Assembly (NCBI GenBank): GCA_003696975.1
Contig: RFGT01000064.1
Location: 1 to 37,971 of the forward strand
Reading direction: 5' to 3'
Source: Nitrospirota bacterium
GTDB lineage: Bacteria; Nitrospirota; Nitrospiria; Nitrospirales; UBA8639
Length of the DNA stretch: 37,971 nt
Part shown: positions 24,736 through 33,841 of the stretch, one piece after another
Layout: the number at the start of each line of letters is the position of its first letter
How positions within the stretch are numbered: position 1 is the stretch's first letter
Notes under the pieces: generated by a model
Seen by the model: the letters and a program-made list of their open reading frames with translations, nothing else
The model's database searches: none
Told to the model about the DNA's origin: nothing
Translations under genes and position numbers: made by a program

Positions 24736-25368
24736 TCAGGGAGTATCACAAGAGGGATCAGCTTTAGCAGTTTTCAATTGGGGGGCAAGTTCAGTCCGGT
24801 AGCATTGGGGACACACGCCATGGCTGAATTGCACCTCGGCATGTTCTGAGAGGTAGTCTTCCACCTGCCGCCAGTAGTTCTTATCATCTCGGATCTTTTT
24901 GCAATAGCAACAAATAGGCAAGAGCCCCTGGAGGCGCTTGATTTGTTGGCAAGCTGCCTCGAGCTCACAAACGCGCTGGGCCAGACCCTCCTGTAGCTCC
25001 AAGATCCGCAGGCCGACATGGACGCGGGCGCGCAGTTCGTCGGCATCGAATGGCTTGACAATGTAATCGTCGGCTCCTGCTTCCAGTCCTGAGACCACGT
25101 CATGGCGTGAACTCTTAGCCGTCACGAGGATGAGATACGTGGAATGTCCCAAAGGTGACTGTTTAATCGTTCGGCAGAGCTCAAGTCCGTTCAACCCCGG
25201 CATCATCCAATCAATGATCGCCAGGCACGGACGGGGAAGGTGCTGGAGGACCCGCCAGGCTCCGAGCCCATCGGCAGCCTCCACAACGTCATATTGCGCT
25301 CGATTCAGGGCTGCAATGAGTCGGTGTCGTGAAAGTGGATCGTCGTCGGCAATCAGGATCGACTTCAT
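24736..25368 (-). CDS. Response regulator: receiver domain plus C-terminal Cys-rich motif
   Basis: 210 aa from the ATG at 25366-25368 (MKSILIADDDPLSRH). The receiver domain (residues 1-125) has acidic pocket ADDD, phospho-acceptor Asp in IIDWMMPG, Thr in LVTAKS and Lys in IVKPFD. After a helical linker (VHVGLRILELQEGLAQRVCE), residues about 147-190 carry ICCYCKKIRDDKNYW, then VEDYLSEHAEVQFSHGVCPQC. This module, with C-x2-C pairs and a His, is often found at the ends of PAS/GAF sensor proteins and looks like a zinc-binding motif, though its role is not established. There is no DNA-binding or enzymatic output domain. It is the last gene of the STAS/receiver cluster. Confidence 0.85.
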   Translation of the reverse strand: MKSILIADDDPLSRHRLIAALNRAQYDVVEAADGLGAWRVLQHLPRPCLAIIDWMMPGLNGLELCRTIKQSPLGHSTYLILVTAKSSRHDVVSGLEAGADDYIVKPFDADELRARVHVGLRILELQEGLAQRVCELEAACQQIKRLQGLLPICCYCKKIRDDKNYWRQVEDYLSEHAEVQFSHGVCPQCYRTELAPQLKTAKADPSCDTP

Positions 25369-25464
25369 TCCTATGCTCCCCGGGGAAAGACTTCTTGAGG
25401 GTGTCACAGGCCCACCGACGTGTTCAGCGGACCATGAGTGGGCTTAATGCACATGTGGAAACAC

Positions 25465-25887
25465 TCACAGGGAGACATATTGTGAAGACACAACACCTGG
25501 TTGGGTTACCTGGGAGATAGGCCCCACAAGCAGTTGTTCGACGAGTTCGAGCATATGAGAGAGGTCAAATGGTTTAGCTAAGATACAGGAGACTCCTAAC
25601 TGGCTAGTCAGCACTCTGCTCGTAGCACCAAACTGTTGGGTAAACCCTGACATCATGATTGCCTTGAGCGAGGGGAACTCGGGAAGGAGTTCTTGCAGAG
25701 TCTGAATTCCGCCTTTTCCTGGCATGGCCAAATCACAGATGATCAAATCCGCTGGCTGCATTCGATACGATCGAATACCTTCCTGACCGTTGGGGGCTTC
25801 CCGAATCTGATATCCAGCACGTTCCAACACTTCGCGGAGCAAGCGGCGAAGCTGCTCATCGTCTTCTATGAGAAGAATAGAAGCCAT
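25465..25887 (-). CDS. Single-domain response regulator (CheY-like receiver)
   Basis: The protein has 140 aa. The receiver opens MASILLIEDDEQLRRLLREV. The phosphorylation Asp is in LIICDLAMPGKGG, Ser replaces the usual Thr in IMMSGF, and Lys is in ILAKPF. The C-terminal 20 residues beyond the domain are unstructured-looking. With no output domain it must act by protein-protein contact or phosphotransfer. It lies between the STAS gene upstream (130 bp) and the receiver-Cys gene downstream (96 bp), all on the minus strand. Confidence 0.88.
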   Translation of the reverse strand: MASILLIEDDEQLRRLLREVLERAGYQIREAPNGQEGIRSYRMQPADLIICDLAMPGKGGIQTLQELLPEFPSLKAIMMSGFTQQFGATSRVLTSQLGVSCILAKPFDLSHMLELVEQLLVGPISQVTQPGVVSSQYVSL

Positions 25888-26017
25888 ATTTCCCCCATTT
25901 TACTCACTCAGAATCATCATGATGCTTCTGCACGACATGTGCCACCCATCGTTTACAAGAGCGGCTCAGATTCCTCGGGTTTTCCTTATTGAGAGGGGGG
26001 CATTGAATCACGTTTCG

Positions 26018-26362
26018 TTACGCCATGGCATGCTGCATGACAGCCTCATCAACGCTGTTGTAAACGGGAATGAACTTGGGAAAATTGGCGAGATCAAGAA
26101 TCTTCCGAACGTATTCCTGAGGAGCGGCTATGCTCAGCCGACCGTTGTTGAGTTTCAAGGTTTGGTGAGCTAGCGCCAGTAATCCCAGGGCCGCGCTGTC
26201 GACAAAAGGAACGCCTTGAAAGTTCAAGACAATGTGGCGTTCAGGATGTTCTTGCGCTTTCTCCAGGGCGGCTGTGAAGGTTTTGCGGACAGTGAATTCG
26301 AACCGACCAGACAGATCAAGGATAATCGCTCCGGGCACCGTCCTCTGAGTAATGGTCATCAT
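26018..26362 (-). CDS. STAS-domain anti-sigma-factor antagonist
   Basis: 114 aa, a single STAS domain. GAIILDLSGRFEF opens the fold and VPFVDSAALGLLALAHQTL carries the DSAA loop in which the Ser is the phosphorylation site of SpoIIAA/RsbV-type proteins. In that switch, an HPK-like anti-sigma kinase phosphorylates the STAS Ser and a PP2C phosphatase reverses it. Neither partner is in the window. The ATG (26362, or 26359) follows GGGAGGAATC. With two receiver genes downstream it may link partner switching to two-component signalling, which is inference. Confidence 0.88.
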   Translation of the reverse strand: MMTITQRTVPGAIILDLSGRFEFTVRKTFTAALEKAQEHPERHIVLNFQGVPFVDSAALGLLALAHQTLKLNNGRLSIAAPQEYVRKILDLANFPKFIPVYNSVDEAVMQHAMA

Positions 26363-26389
26363 GAGTTGATTCCTCCCTTTCCTGTGTTT

Positions 26390-26470
26390 CCTGGCGCCTG
26401 CCAGGAGCCAGGTTTCCCGTCAAGACTGTGCGGTGTGTGGTAACGCTTTCAAAGCGACCTATGAAAGGTC
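26390..26470 (-). promoter_or_regulatory. Hairpin cluster in the leader of the STAS/receiver genes
   Basis: Three perfect short stems lie within 81 bp: CCTGGC/GCCAGG (26390-26405, loop GCCT), CGCTTT/AAAGCG (26444-26456, one-base loop, so better seen as a palindromic site) and GACCT/AGGTC (26456-26470). They sit 28-108 bp upstream of the STAS start. They could be operator sites or structured 5' leader; no U tract is present. Confidence 0.3.
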
Positions 26471-26578
26471 TGTACAGAAGAAAACACATTTTACTCGATT
26501 TCGGATCGTGTTTTACAAGTGTATCGGCGAATTTCTCGTCGGCCTAAATGGTGGAACGAGTTATGGGGATCGATAGGA

Positions 26579-28582
26579 TTAGGAGAGCGCAGGTTTGGTG
26601 TCAACAAGGAGGCTGATGGCCCGGCGGATTTGCTCGCGGTTACCGAGAAGGACGAGAACATCACCGAGTTCAAGGGTCATCTTCCCCGATGGATTGGATT
26701 GGGTAATGCCCCCGCGCATGAGCGCGATCACCGAAGCTCCCGTGCGCAGTCGGATATGCAACTCCTCTAAGGATTTACCAAGAGCAGGAGAGTCCTCGTC
26801 GATTCGACAGGTTTCCACCTCGACGTCTAAGAGCGTGCCCGCGCGAAGGTGATGAGCCAGCTCCGGCAGTTCACCGCGCCGGAGTAGGGCATAGCCTTCG
26901 CGCCGAATTTGTTCCGCTTTCTCGAGAATGAACGATTGAGGCACATGATATGTTTGCAAGACCAGCGTGAAAATTTCGATGGATGTTTCGAATTCTTCCG
27001 GGATCACTTCATTGGCGCCGAGGGCGAGCAATTCGTCGAGTTCCTTGAGATATCGGGTCCGTACCACAATATGAAGCGAAGGAGCCAGGGCTCGGGCCAG
27101 GCAAACGATTCGCCTGGCGCCAAATGGATCAGACGTGGCAATCACAAGCACCCGGGCGGAATCAATCTGTACGTGCTTGAGCACGGTGGGATTTGTAGCG
27201 TCGCCATAGCGAATGGGCACGCCTTTGACCACCTCCCGTTGGACGACATCACCTCGAATCTCGAGGATCACATGAGGGATCTCGACTTCACGGAGTACCC
27301 TGGCGAGATTGCGGCCATTGAGCCCGTAGCCTACGATGACGACATGATCACGCAGTTTCAAGGGAGGTGCATCTACGGGAGAGGACATCCGTCGCGGCCA
27401 CCAGTGATGCAGGCGCTGCATGGCTTCGGTTCGGCGGGCCAAGCGTGGAGACCATTGAATAAGGAAAGGGGTGATGATCATTGTTAGAACTGACACGACA
27501 AGAAAAACGTTGTAGGCCTCAAGAGAGAGAATACCCAACTGGTGGCCCTCCTGAGCCAAGATAAATCCAAATTCTCCCACTTGCGCCAGAGCAATACCGG
27601 ATAAGATAGCCGAACGAAAGGGAGCGCCCGCGGCAAGGACCGCGCCAACGCCTGTGAAAAATTTTCCCGTGATGACGAGGACCACCAGTAGAAGAATTAA
27701 TGCGGGATAGGTCAGAAGGACGTGTGGATCCATTAACATGCCGATGGAGACAAAAAACAGGCTGTTGAAGCTGTCGCGAACGGGGAGGATTTCCGCGATG
27801 GCCTGATGACTGTACTCCGATTCAGAGATAAGTAGCCCGGCAATAAAAGCGCCAAGCGCGAGCGACAGTCCGGCCAATGAGGTCAGCCAGGCGGTTCCCA
27901 ACCCTAAGACAACCACAGTTAAAAGGAACAATTCTCGGCTTCTGGTGCTCACGATATGTTGCAACAATCTGGGGACGATTACGCGAGCGGTGACGACAAT
28001 GACAGCGACCATAAGCCCAGACTGTCCCAGGGTGAGCACGACCTCTCCTATGCCTTGTGAATCCTGCTCGGCTAAGAGCGGAGCAATAAGGATCATGGCA
28101 ACCACAGCGAGATCTTGAAAAATTAAGATGCCGATGGTCGAACGCCCATAGAGCGTTTCACTCTCGCCTCGTTCAGCAATGGCTTTGAGCACAATGGCCG
28201 TACTACTCAACGACAGGAGCAACCCCCAGAAGATGGCTTGTCGGGCCGGCAGCCCCACAGCGAATGCTCCAAGAAAGGTGAGAAGCAACATGCTGAGAAT
28301 TTGTATGGGCCCGCCGATCAGGAACAAATTGCGCGAGGCTTTCAGGTGGGTCAGGGAAAACTCCAACCCAATGGTGAATAAGAGAAGAATGACCCCGATT
28401 TCAGCGAGATACCGCACTTGATCATGGTCGGAAATCAGATTCAGGCCATAGGGACCGACCACTGTGCCGGCAACAATGAAGCCGGCAATCGAGGGTAAAC
28501 GGAGCTTCTGGAACAAAAAGACAATGCCGATTGAGACGGAAAAAATGATGAGAATGTCACGCAGAATGGACGGATCAGCCAT
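26579..28582 (-). CDS. CPA2-family monovalent cation:proton antiporter (Kef-type) with TrkA domains
   Basis: The protein has 667 aa. Residues about 5-385 hold about twelve membrane helices of the Na+/H+-exchanger type (LRLPSIAGFIVAGTVVGPYG; LGAFIAGLLISESEY in the ion-path region). A TrkA-N nucleotide-binding domain follows from about residue 405 with VIVGYGLNGRNLARVLREVE, the Rossmann GxGxxG loop. The C-terminal TrkA-C domain (about 580-660) has LEELHIRLRTGASVIALMRGG. It should exchange K+ or Na+ for protons at the inner membrane and be gated by a nucleotide or ligand. The length is normal for this family. It is alone on its strand: 215 bp separate it from leuD upstream and 216 bp from the STAS gene downstream, with no obvious terminator. 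Confidence 0.9.
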   Translation of the reverse strand: MADPSILRDILIIFSVSIGIVFLFQKLRLPSIAGFIVAGTVVGPYGLNLISDHDQVRYLAEIGVILLLFTIGLEFSLTHLKASRNLFLIGGPIQILSMLLLTFLGAFAVGLPARQAIFWGLLLSLSSTAIVLKAIAERGESETLYGRSTIGILIFQDLAVVAMILIAPLLAEQDSQGIGEVVLTLGQSGLMVAVIVVTARVIVPRLLQHIVSTRSRELFLLTVVVLGLGTAWLTSLAGLSLALGAFIAGLLISESEYSHQAIAEILPVRDSFNSLFFVSIGMLMDPHVLLTYPALILLLVVLVITGKFFTGVGAVLAAGAPFRSAILSGIALAQVGEFGFILAQEGHQLGILSLEAYNVFLVVSVLTMIITPFLIQWSPRLARRTEAMQRLHHWWPRRMSSPVDAPPLKLRDHVVIVGYGLNGRNLARVLREVEIPHVILEIRGDVVQREVVKGVPIRYGDATNPTVLKHVQIDSARVLVIATSDPFGARRIVCLARALAPSLHIVVRTRYLKELDELLALGANEVIPEEFETSIEIFTLVLQTYHVPQSFILEKAEQIRREGYALLRRGELPELAHHLRAGTLLDVEVETCRIDEDSPALGKSLEELHIRLRTGASVIALMRGGITQSNPSGKMTLELGDVLVLLGNREQIRRAISLLVDTKPALS

Positions 28583-28797
28583 GGAGCTTGTAATGCCGGA
28601 AGATAACGTTGGGCTTCAAGATGCCTCACTATACATGGGAGAGTGGAGTATGACAAAAGCGAGGGACGGTCTTCCTGAGAGCATGTCGGCTCTCTTCTCG
28701 AACGCGAGGCTGCGAACGATGTCACGCCTTCCCGCCCGGTTCTTTTCAGCCAAGGCTAATGATTGATAAGGCTTCTCGCAAATTCGACAGCAAAGGG

Positions 28798-29418
28798 TTA
28801 ACGCAAGTCCTCAAACAACCATGGGGCTTCTTGTTTTCTCCGTTGCTCATAAGCGCAGATCGCAGCCTCTTTTTGAAGCGTCAGCCCGATGGCATCGAGC
28901 CCTTGGAGTAGACAGGTTTTCCGAAAGGGGTCGATGGAAAAGGAAAAGACGTGACCATAGGACGTGGTAACCGTTTGGGTTGGAAGGTCGACCGTGATGG
29001 GATCTTCTGGATGGTGGGCAACCATATCGAACAAGGTTTGAATCGCCTCAGGGGAAAGGCGCACCGGGAGCATCCCGTTTTGTAAGCAATTGTTGTAGAA
29101 GATATCGGCAAAACTGGGAGCCACAATGGCGCGAAATCCATAGTCGAGCAAGGCCCATGGGGCATGTTCTCGCGATGACCCACATCCAAAATTTTCTCGG
29201 GTTAACAAAATGCTGGCACCTTGAAATTGGGGTTGGTTCATAAAAAAGTCTGGGTCTGGTGACCCATCGGCCCGATAGCGCCAATCCGCAAACAATCCTT
29301 CCTTCAACCCGGTCCGGTGGATCGTTTTGAGATACTGTTTGGGAATGATTTGGTCCGTGTCCACATTGACGCGATCCAAGGGAGCGACTTTTCCCGTCAG
29401 CGTGACAAAGGCCTGCAT
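28798..29418 (-). CDS. leuD: 3-isopropylmalate dehydratase small subunit
   Basis: The protein has 206 aa, normal for LeuD. VNVDTDQIIPKQYLK opens the swivelling domain. ENFGCGSSREHAPWAL is the aconitase-family signature that contributes the Ser-Arg substrate loop, and IVAPSFADIFYNNCLQNGMLP follows. It joins LeuC to isomerise 2-isopropylmalate to 3-isopropylmalate in leucine synthesis. It lies 67 bp after leuC on the same strand and is probably cotranscribed. leuB is not in the window. The 215 bp beyond its stop (28583-28797) hold no gene. Confidence 0.95.
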   Translation of the reverse strand: MQAFVTLTGKVAPLDRVNVDTDQIIPKQYLKTIHRTGLKEGLFADWRYRADGSPDPDFFMNQPQFQGASILLTRENFGCGSSREHAPWALLDYGFRAIVAPSFADIFYNNCLQNGMLPVRLSPEAIQTLFDMVAHHPEDPITVDLPTQTVTTSYGHVFSFSIDPFRKTCLLQGLDAIGLTLQKEAAICAYEQRRKQEAPWLFEDLR

Positions 29419-29485
29419 CTTACCCTCTTCTTGACTGATGAACGGTGTACGATCAAATCCGGTGAGGGAACATCCTCGTGATAGC

Positions 29486-30889
29486 TTATTCCCACTGGCG
29501 AATGTCCACGAAATGTCCTGTGACCGCTGCAGCGGCAGCCATGGCCGGGGAGACTAAATGGGTTCTCCCCCCCTTACCCTGCCGGCCTTCGAAATTGCGA
29601 TTGCTCGTTGACGCACAGCGTTCACCTGGTTTTAGGACGTCGGCGTTCATCGCTAGACACATGCTGCACCCAGGTTCGCGCCATTCCGCTCCTGCAGCAC
29701 AAAAGATGTCGGCGAGGCCTTCCTGTTCGGCTTGCTGCTTGACAAGCCCTGATCCTGGGACAACCATGACCTGGACCCCTGGGGCGACTTTCTTGCCTTT
29801 CAGGTAGGCGGCGGCCACTCGGAGATCCTCAATGCGTGCGTTCGTACATGAACCGATAAAAACCCGGTCAATAGCAATCTCTGTGATAGGCGTGCCCGGT
29901 GTGAGCCCCATATACTCCAGGGCTCGTTCGGCTGCACGGCGGCGTTCTTCGTCAGGGAAGCTTTGAGGGTCTGGCACGTGGCCCGTGACACTAGTGACCA
30001 TTCCGGGATTGGTGCCCCAGGTTACTTGGGGGAGCAGTTTGCTGGCATCAAAGGTGACGGTGGCGTCATAGCGGGCTTCTGGATCCGTGTGCAAGGTTCG
30101 CCATGAAGCGACAGCCTGTTCAAACCAGTGCCCTTGGGGGGCCATGGGTCGGTTTCGAAGATAAGAAATCGTGATGTCATCAGGGGCAATCATCCCCGCA
30201 CGAGCACCGCCTTCAATGGACATATTGCATAGGGTCATTCGGCCTTCCATAGTGAGCGCACGAATGGCCGGTCCGGTATATTCGATAACATAGCCTGTCC
30301 CTCCTGAGGTGCCGATGGTTCCAATAATGGCCAGGATAAGATCCTTTGGCGAACAATAAGACGGCAATGTCCCTTCCACCCGGATTTCCATGGACTTGGG
30401 ACGTTTTTGGACGAGGCATTGGGTGGCCAACACATGTTCCACCTCACTGGTTCCGATACCAAAGGCGAGTGCACCAAAGGCGCCATGAGTAGAGGTGTGT
30501 GAGTCTCCACAGACAATCGTCATGCCGGGGAGCGTAAGCCCTTGTTCCGGACCGATGACATGAACGATACCTTGTCGAACGTCGTGCATGCTGAAAAATG
30601 GGATGTCGAATTCCTGGCAATAGGCCTCAAGAGTTTGGACTTGGATAAGACTCAAGGGATCGGAGATCCCGCTCCGTCGATCTGTGGTAGGAACGTTATG
30701 GTCAGGGACCGCCAATGTCGCTCGGGGACGGCGGACCCGCCGTCCGGCAAGTTTCAGCCCTTCAAACGCTTGGGGGGAGGTGACTTCGTGGATTAAATGT
30801 CGGTCGATATAGAGCAATGTCGTGCCATCGGGTTCCTCTTCCACGACATGAGCCTCCCAAATTTTTTCAAAAAGTGTCTTGGGGGGCAT
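29486..30889 (-). CDS. leuC: 3-isopropylmalate dehydratase large subunit
   Basis: 467 aa from the ATG at 30887-30889, preferred over an in-frame TTG at 30907 because TAGGA stands nine bases before it and the protein then opens [16 protein letters not shown]. The [4Fe-4S] ligands are seen as Cys in [12 protein letters not shown] and the pair in [27 protein letters not shown] is the aconitase signature. It forms the active LeuCD dehydratase with the product of the next gene. No leucine-rich leader peptide was found upstream, so classic attenuation is not evident. Confidence 0.95.
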   Translation of the reverse strand: MPPKTLFEKIWEAHVVEEEPDGTTLLYIDRHLIHEVTSPQAFEGLKLAGRRVRRPRATLAVPDHNVPTTDRRSGISDPLSLIQVQTLEAYCQEFDIPFFSMHDVRQGIVHVIGPEQGLTLPGMTIVCGDSHTSTHGAFGALAFGIGTSEVEHVLATQCLVQKRPKSMEIRVEGTLPSYCSPKDLILAIIGTIGTSGGTGYVIEYTGPAIRALTMEGRMTLCNMSIEGGARAGMIAPDDITISYLRNRPMAPQGHWFEQAVASWRTLHTDPEARYDATVTFDASKLLPQVTWGTNPGMVTSVTGHVPDPQSFPDEERRRAAERALEYMGLTPGTPITEIAIDRVFIGSCTNARIEDLRVAAAYLKGKKVAPGVQVMVVPGSGLVKQQAEQEGLADIFCAAGAEWREPGCSMCLAMNADVLKPGERCASTSNRNFEGRQGKGGRTHLVSPAMAAAAAVTGHFVDIRQWE

Positions 30890-31339
30890 CGCTGTTGTCC
30901 TACTCAATGAAATTCAATAAAGTTTGGATACGAGCGAACGCAAGGTGAGTCAGCGTTTATTCGATGACTATACCAGAGTTTCGCGTGATCCTGAAGAGCT
31001 TGTGGCAAATTGCCCCAGAGCGATCGAGCTGTTGTCGCAAACGTCATGTGGCATAGTGAGTAAGATATTGCTCTATCATCAGGAAATCAATTGGATTTTT
31101 GTCGCAAGGCATGAAGTTTGCTATACTCAAGTGGGCGTGATTTGTATCGCGAAATTAATGGTCTAGAGACTGAACGATCAAATAAAGGAAGGCTTTTTCT
31201 CTTCCCAGCGGTAACCCCTTCCCAGTCACAGGATGTGACACATGCTGTTCAGATCCATTCCAACTCGTGGGTCAAAGAAATTCTTCGCAACCAAAAGAGA
31301 GCACCGGTCCTCGTATTGAGACATTAGAGAGAACAACCC
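30890..31339. promoter_or_regulatory. 450-bp divergent region between leuC and mreB
   Basis: No convincing gene lies here. Toward mreB there is a good promoter at 31099-31127. Toward leuC the best -10 is TATAGT (rc, at about 30970) with a poor -35 (TTCAGG), so that promoter is doubtful. TTGTCGCAA occurs twice, at 31032-31040 and 31099-31107, the second overlapping the mreB -35 box. In the mreB leader GTCACA-GGA-TGTGAC (31225-31239) forms a perfect stem. Confidence 0.5.
31099..31127 (+). promoter_or_regulatory. Candidate sigma-70 promoter for the mre/rod operon
   Basis: TTGTCG (31099-31104) and TATACT (31122-31127) are separated by exactly 17 bp. Transcription from here would start near 31134 and leave a leader of about 205 bases before the mreB start, long enough for the stem at 31225-31239 to matter. 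Confidence 0.55.
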
Positions 31340-32377
31340 GTGGGGTTTATCAGGCAACTGCTCAGTTGGTTTTCTCAAGACATGGCCATTGATTTGGGAA
31401 CGGCTCATACCCTGGTCTACGTTCGAGGGCAGGGCATCGTGCTCAATGAACCATCGGTCGTTGCGGTGGAAAAACAGACCAATACGATTTTGGCCGTGGG
31501 GCATGAAGCGAAGCGAATGGTGGGCCGAACCCCCGGGAACATCTCCGCCATTCGTCCCATGAAAGAAGGAGTTATTGCCGACTTCGAAACCGCCGAGCGG
31601 ATGCTTCGGTATTTTATTCACAAGGTCCATAATCGGAGTACCTTTGTACGCCCTCGGATCATCATTGGCGTGCCTTCTCAAATCACCCAAGTGGAACAAC
31701 GGGCGGTCAAGGAGTCGGCTGAACTGGCTGGAGCTCGCGAAGTGTATTTGATCGAGGAGCCTGTGGCTGCGGCGATCGGGGCAGGACTGCCTATTACCGA
31801 GCCTTCAGGAAACATGGTGGTGGACATCGGGGGTGGCACCACAGATATTGCCGTCATTTCCCTGGGGGGGATTGTGTACAGCGAGTCCGTGAAAGTCGCG
31901 GGCGATCAGTTGGATTTGGCGATCATGAGCCACCTGAAACGCGAGTATAACTTGCTGATTGGGGAACATATGGCTGAGCGGATCAAGATAGAAATCGGGT
32001 CTGCCTATCCCCTCTCTGAAAAGGCTCAGATGCTGGTTAAGGGCCGAGATTTGGTGTCTGGAATTCCCCGAACAATTGTGGTGGAGGACTCCGAAATCCG
32101 GGAAGCCTTACAAGACTGTATTAGTACTATTGTGACGGCCATCAAGGTGGCCTTGGAAAATACACCTCCAGAGTTAGCTGGAGACATCATTGAGCGGGGA
32201 ATTGTCTTGACAGGCGGGGGATCCCTTCTCAAAGGCTTGGAAGCACGGTTGCGCGAGGAAACGGCGTTGCCTATTGTCATGGTCGACGATCCGCTGACAT
32301 CGGTGGTCCTCGGGGTAGGCAAGACGTTGGAGGAACTCTGGCTCCTCCAACGTGTGGCATCGCGCTCGCATCGATGA
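31340..32377 (+). CDS. mreB: Rod-shape-determining actin homologue MreB
   Basis: 345 aa. The GTG at 31340 is the start because it gives the standard N-terminus ([20 protein letters not shown]), whose amphipathic head binds the membrane. Phosphate 1 is in [12 protein letters not shown], phosphate 2 is [20 protein letters not shown], and the adenosine motif is [14 protein letters not shown]. MreB polymerises with ATP on the inner face of the membrane and guides the elongasome. It heads the plus-strand operon. The usual ATG is replaced by GTG, with a weak upstream site (AGAGAGAAC), so translation efficiency may be modest. Confidence 0.97.
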   Translation: MGFIRQLLSWFSQDMAIDLGTAHTLVYVRGQGIVLNEPSVVAVEKQTNTILAVGHEAKRMVGRTPGNISAIRPMKEGVIADFETAERMLRYFIHKVHNRSTFVRPRIIIGVPSQITQVEQRAVKESAELAGAREVYLIEEPVAAAIGAGLPITEPSGNMVVDIGGGTTDIAVISLGGIVYSESVKVAGDQLDLAIMSHLKREYNLLIGEHMAERIKIEIGSAYPLSEKAQMLVKGRDLVSGIPRTIVVEDSEIREALQDCISTIVTAIKVALENTPPELAGDIIERGIVLTGGGSLLKGLEARLREETALPIVMVDDPLTSVVLGVGKTLEELWLLQRVASRSHR

Positions 32378-32400
32378 ACGCATAGGAAAGGACTCATCCC

Positions 32401-33306
32401 ATGATTGGTCGTCTTCGTCCGGGGATAGTGGGGGGTCCCAATGTCAGGCGCTTCATCATTGTCGTCCTCACGATCGCTGTGTTGGTGATGGTCTTTCTTC
32501 CACGGACCGCCCATCTTGTCCTGCAAGGCATTGGCCAACCCTTTGCTGAGGCGGTCGCCATCCCGCTGAAGGGGCTTGCGAGCTTAGACTATGCCGTCCG
32601 AGAATGGTGGAACCACTATGTGGCCTTGCAAGGAATCTATGAACGGAATCGTCAACTCCGTCAACAGATTCAAATACTCCAGGGTGAACTCAATCGGTAT
32701 CGAGAGCAAGCGCAGGCTGCCCAACGTCTCGCTGCGCTCCTCCGTTTCCGAGAGCACGTGCCTGTTCCCACGGTGGCCGCCCGCGTGATTGGTCGGAATG
32801 CCTCGAATTGGTACCAAGCCCTGATTCTTGACAAAGGTCAGAATGACGGAGTGGAGAAGGAGATGGGGGTAGTGACGCCCGCAGGGATTGTGGGACAGAT
32901 CGTAAAAACGACCGCTTCCACGAGCATTGTCTTGTTGATTACAGATCCTAATCTGGCTGTACCCGCGGTTATCCAACGAACCCGCGATGAGGGTCTTGTT
33001 CAAGGTATAGCCCACGAACAGAAGGTGCGAATGAAGTACATTCCGCCTCTTTCTGCGGTGAAGGTGGGGGATATGGTGGTCACGTCAGGGTTGACAGGAG
33101 GATTTCCGCGCGGTCTGCTCATTGGTGAGGTGCTCAAGGTCGAAAAAGGTCCTGGCGACTTGTTCCAAACAGCCTGGGTCGTTCCATCTGTAGATGTTCA
33201 AACCTTGGAGGAGGTTCTGATCATTCTGCAAGCCCGTCCCCAAGAAGTCCGAGAAATGTTGGAAACGCCGCTGGGATCTCCCGGTGGCATGATGACATCC
33301 CCATGA
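32401..33306 (+). CDS. mreC: Cell-shape protein MreC
   Basis: The protein has 301 aa. A short cytoplasmic head is followed by one membrane helix (FIIVVLTIAVLVMVFLPR), a coiled coil (residues about 70-110, NRQLRQQIQILQGELNRYRE) and a beta-rich periplasmic domain with VAARVIGRNASNWYQALILD and GMGVVTPAG-type turns (seen as GVVTPAGIVGQIV). MreC bridges MreB, MreD and PBP2 and activates the RodA-PBP2 synthase. It starts 23 bp after mreB with GGAAAGGA at proper spacing, and its stop overlaps the mreD start by four bases. Confidence 0.95.
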   Translation: MIGRLRPGIVGGPNVRRFIIVVLTIAVLVMVFLPRTAHLVLQGIGQPFAEAVAIPLKGLASLDYAVREWWNHYVALQGIYERNRQLRQQIQILQGELNRYREQAQAAQRLAALLRFREHVPVPTVAARVIGRNASNWYQALILDKGQNDGVEKEMGVVTPAGIVGQIVKTTASTSIVLLITDPNLAVPAVIQRTRDEGLVQGIAHEQKVRMKYIPPLSAVKVGDMVVTSGLTGGFPRGLLIGEVLKVEKGPGDLFQTAWVVPSVDVQTLEEVLIILQARPQEVREMLETPLGSPGGMMTSP

Positions 33307-33791
33307 AACTTCTTCTCTATGCAGGACTGATTTTTCTGCTCGTTCCCATCCAGACCACGATCCTTCATTCCTTGAGTCCTTTTGGGATCAGGCCAGATCT
33401 CTGTCTGGTCGCTGCGTGCCTCATCGGGTTTTGGACCGGTCATGTGGAGGGAGGAGCTATGGGGGGGCTCCTAGGGTTTGTCCAAGATCTCTTTTCTGGC
33501 GGGACCCTCTGGTTAAATACGGTAACGAAAGCCCTTGTGGGGTTTTCCATGGGAGTACTGATCAAACATTTTGCCAATTTGACGTCGCAGTGGATCTTTT
33601 TCCCGGTAGTGATTTTTTCTCTCATAAGCGGGATGGTCTTCCTGGTATTTGCACGTGGAGCGATAGAACTCATCGGCGTGGTGCAGCACCTCTCTATTAT
33701 GCTTGTGCCTCAAGCCCTGCTCGATGGCATGCTCGCCGTGGTGGCGAACTGGGCCTTGACGCGGAGGATTGCTCAGACCGATAAGCTGTGA
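33303..33791 (+). CDS. mreD: Rod-shape-determining membrane protein MreD
   Basis: 162 aa with about five membrane helices and the MreD core block IRPDLCLVAACLIGFWTGHV followed by GFVQDLFSGGTLWLNTV. Sequence is poorly conserved in this family, but length, topology and position between mreC and the PBP2 gene settle it. The ATG overlaps the mreC TGA (translational coupling). It works in the inner membrane with MreC and RodA. Confidence 0.93.
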   Translation: MKLLLYAGLIFLLVPIQTTILHSLSPFGIRPDLCLVAACLIGFWTGHVEGGAMGGLLGFVQDLFSGGTLWLNTVTKALVGFSMGVLIKHFANLTSQWIFFPVVIFSLISGMVFLVFARGAIELIGVVQHLSIMLVPQALLDGMLAVVANWALTRRIAQTDKL

Positions 33792-33841
33792 GGACATGGC
33801 ATCTCGGGAGCTGGGGTATGAGAAATACGGGAGAAGGCAAT

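Noticed and set aside
26909-27487. A 192-codon plus-strand frame opposite the antiporter gene
   Set aside because: It lies wholly antisense to a confident Kef-type gene and mirrors its codon pattern.
30890-31100. A leucine-rich leader peptide or T-box before leuC
   Set aside because: No run of Leu codons, no T-box sequence and no terminator-like stem is visible upstream of the leuC start.
30924-31327. Two plus-strand frames (80 and 69 codons) before mreB
   Set aside because: Neither has a convincing start or protein-like content, and the region holds a promoter and leader instead.
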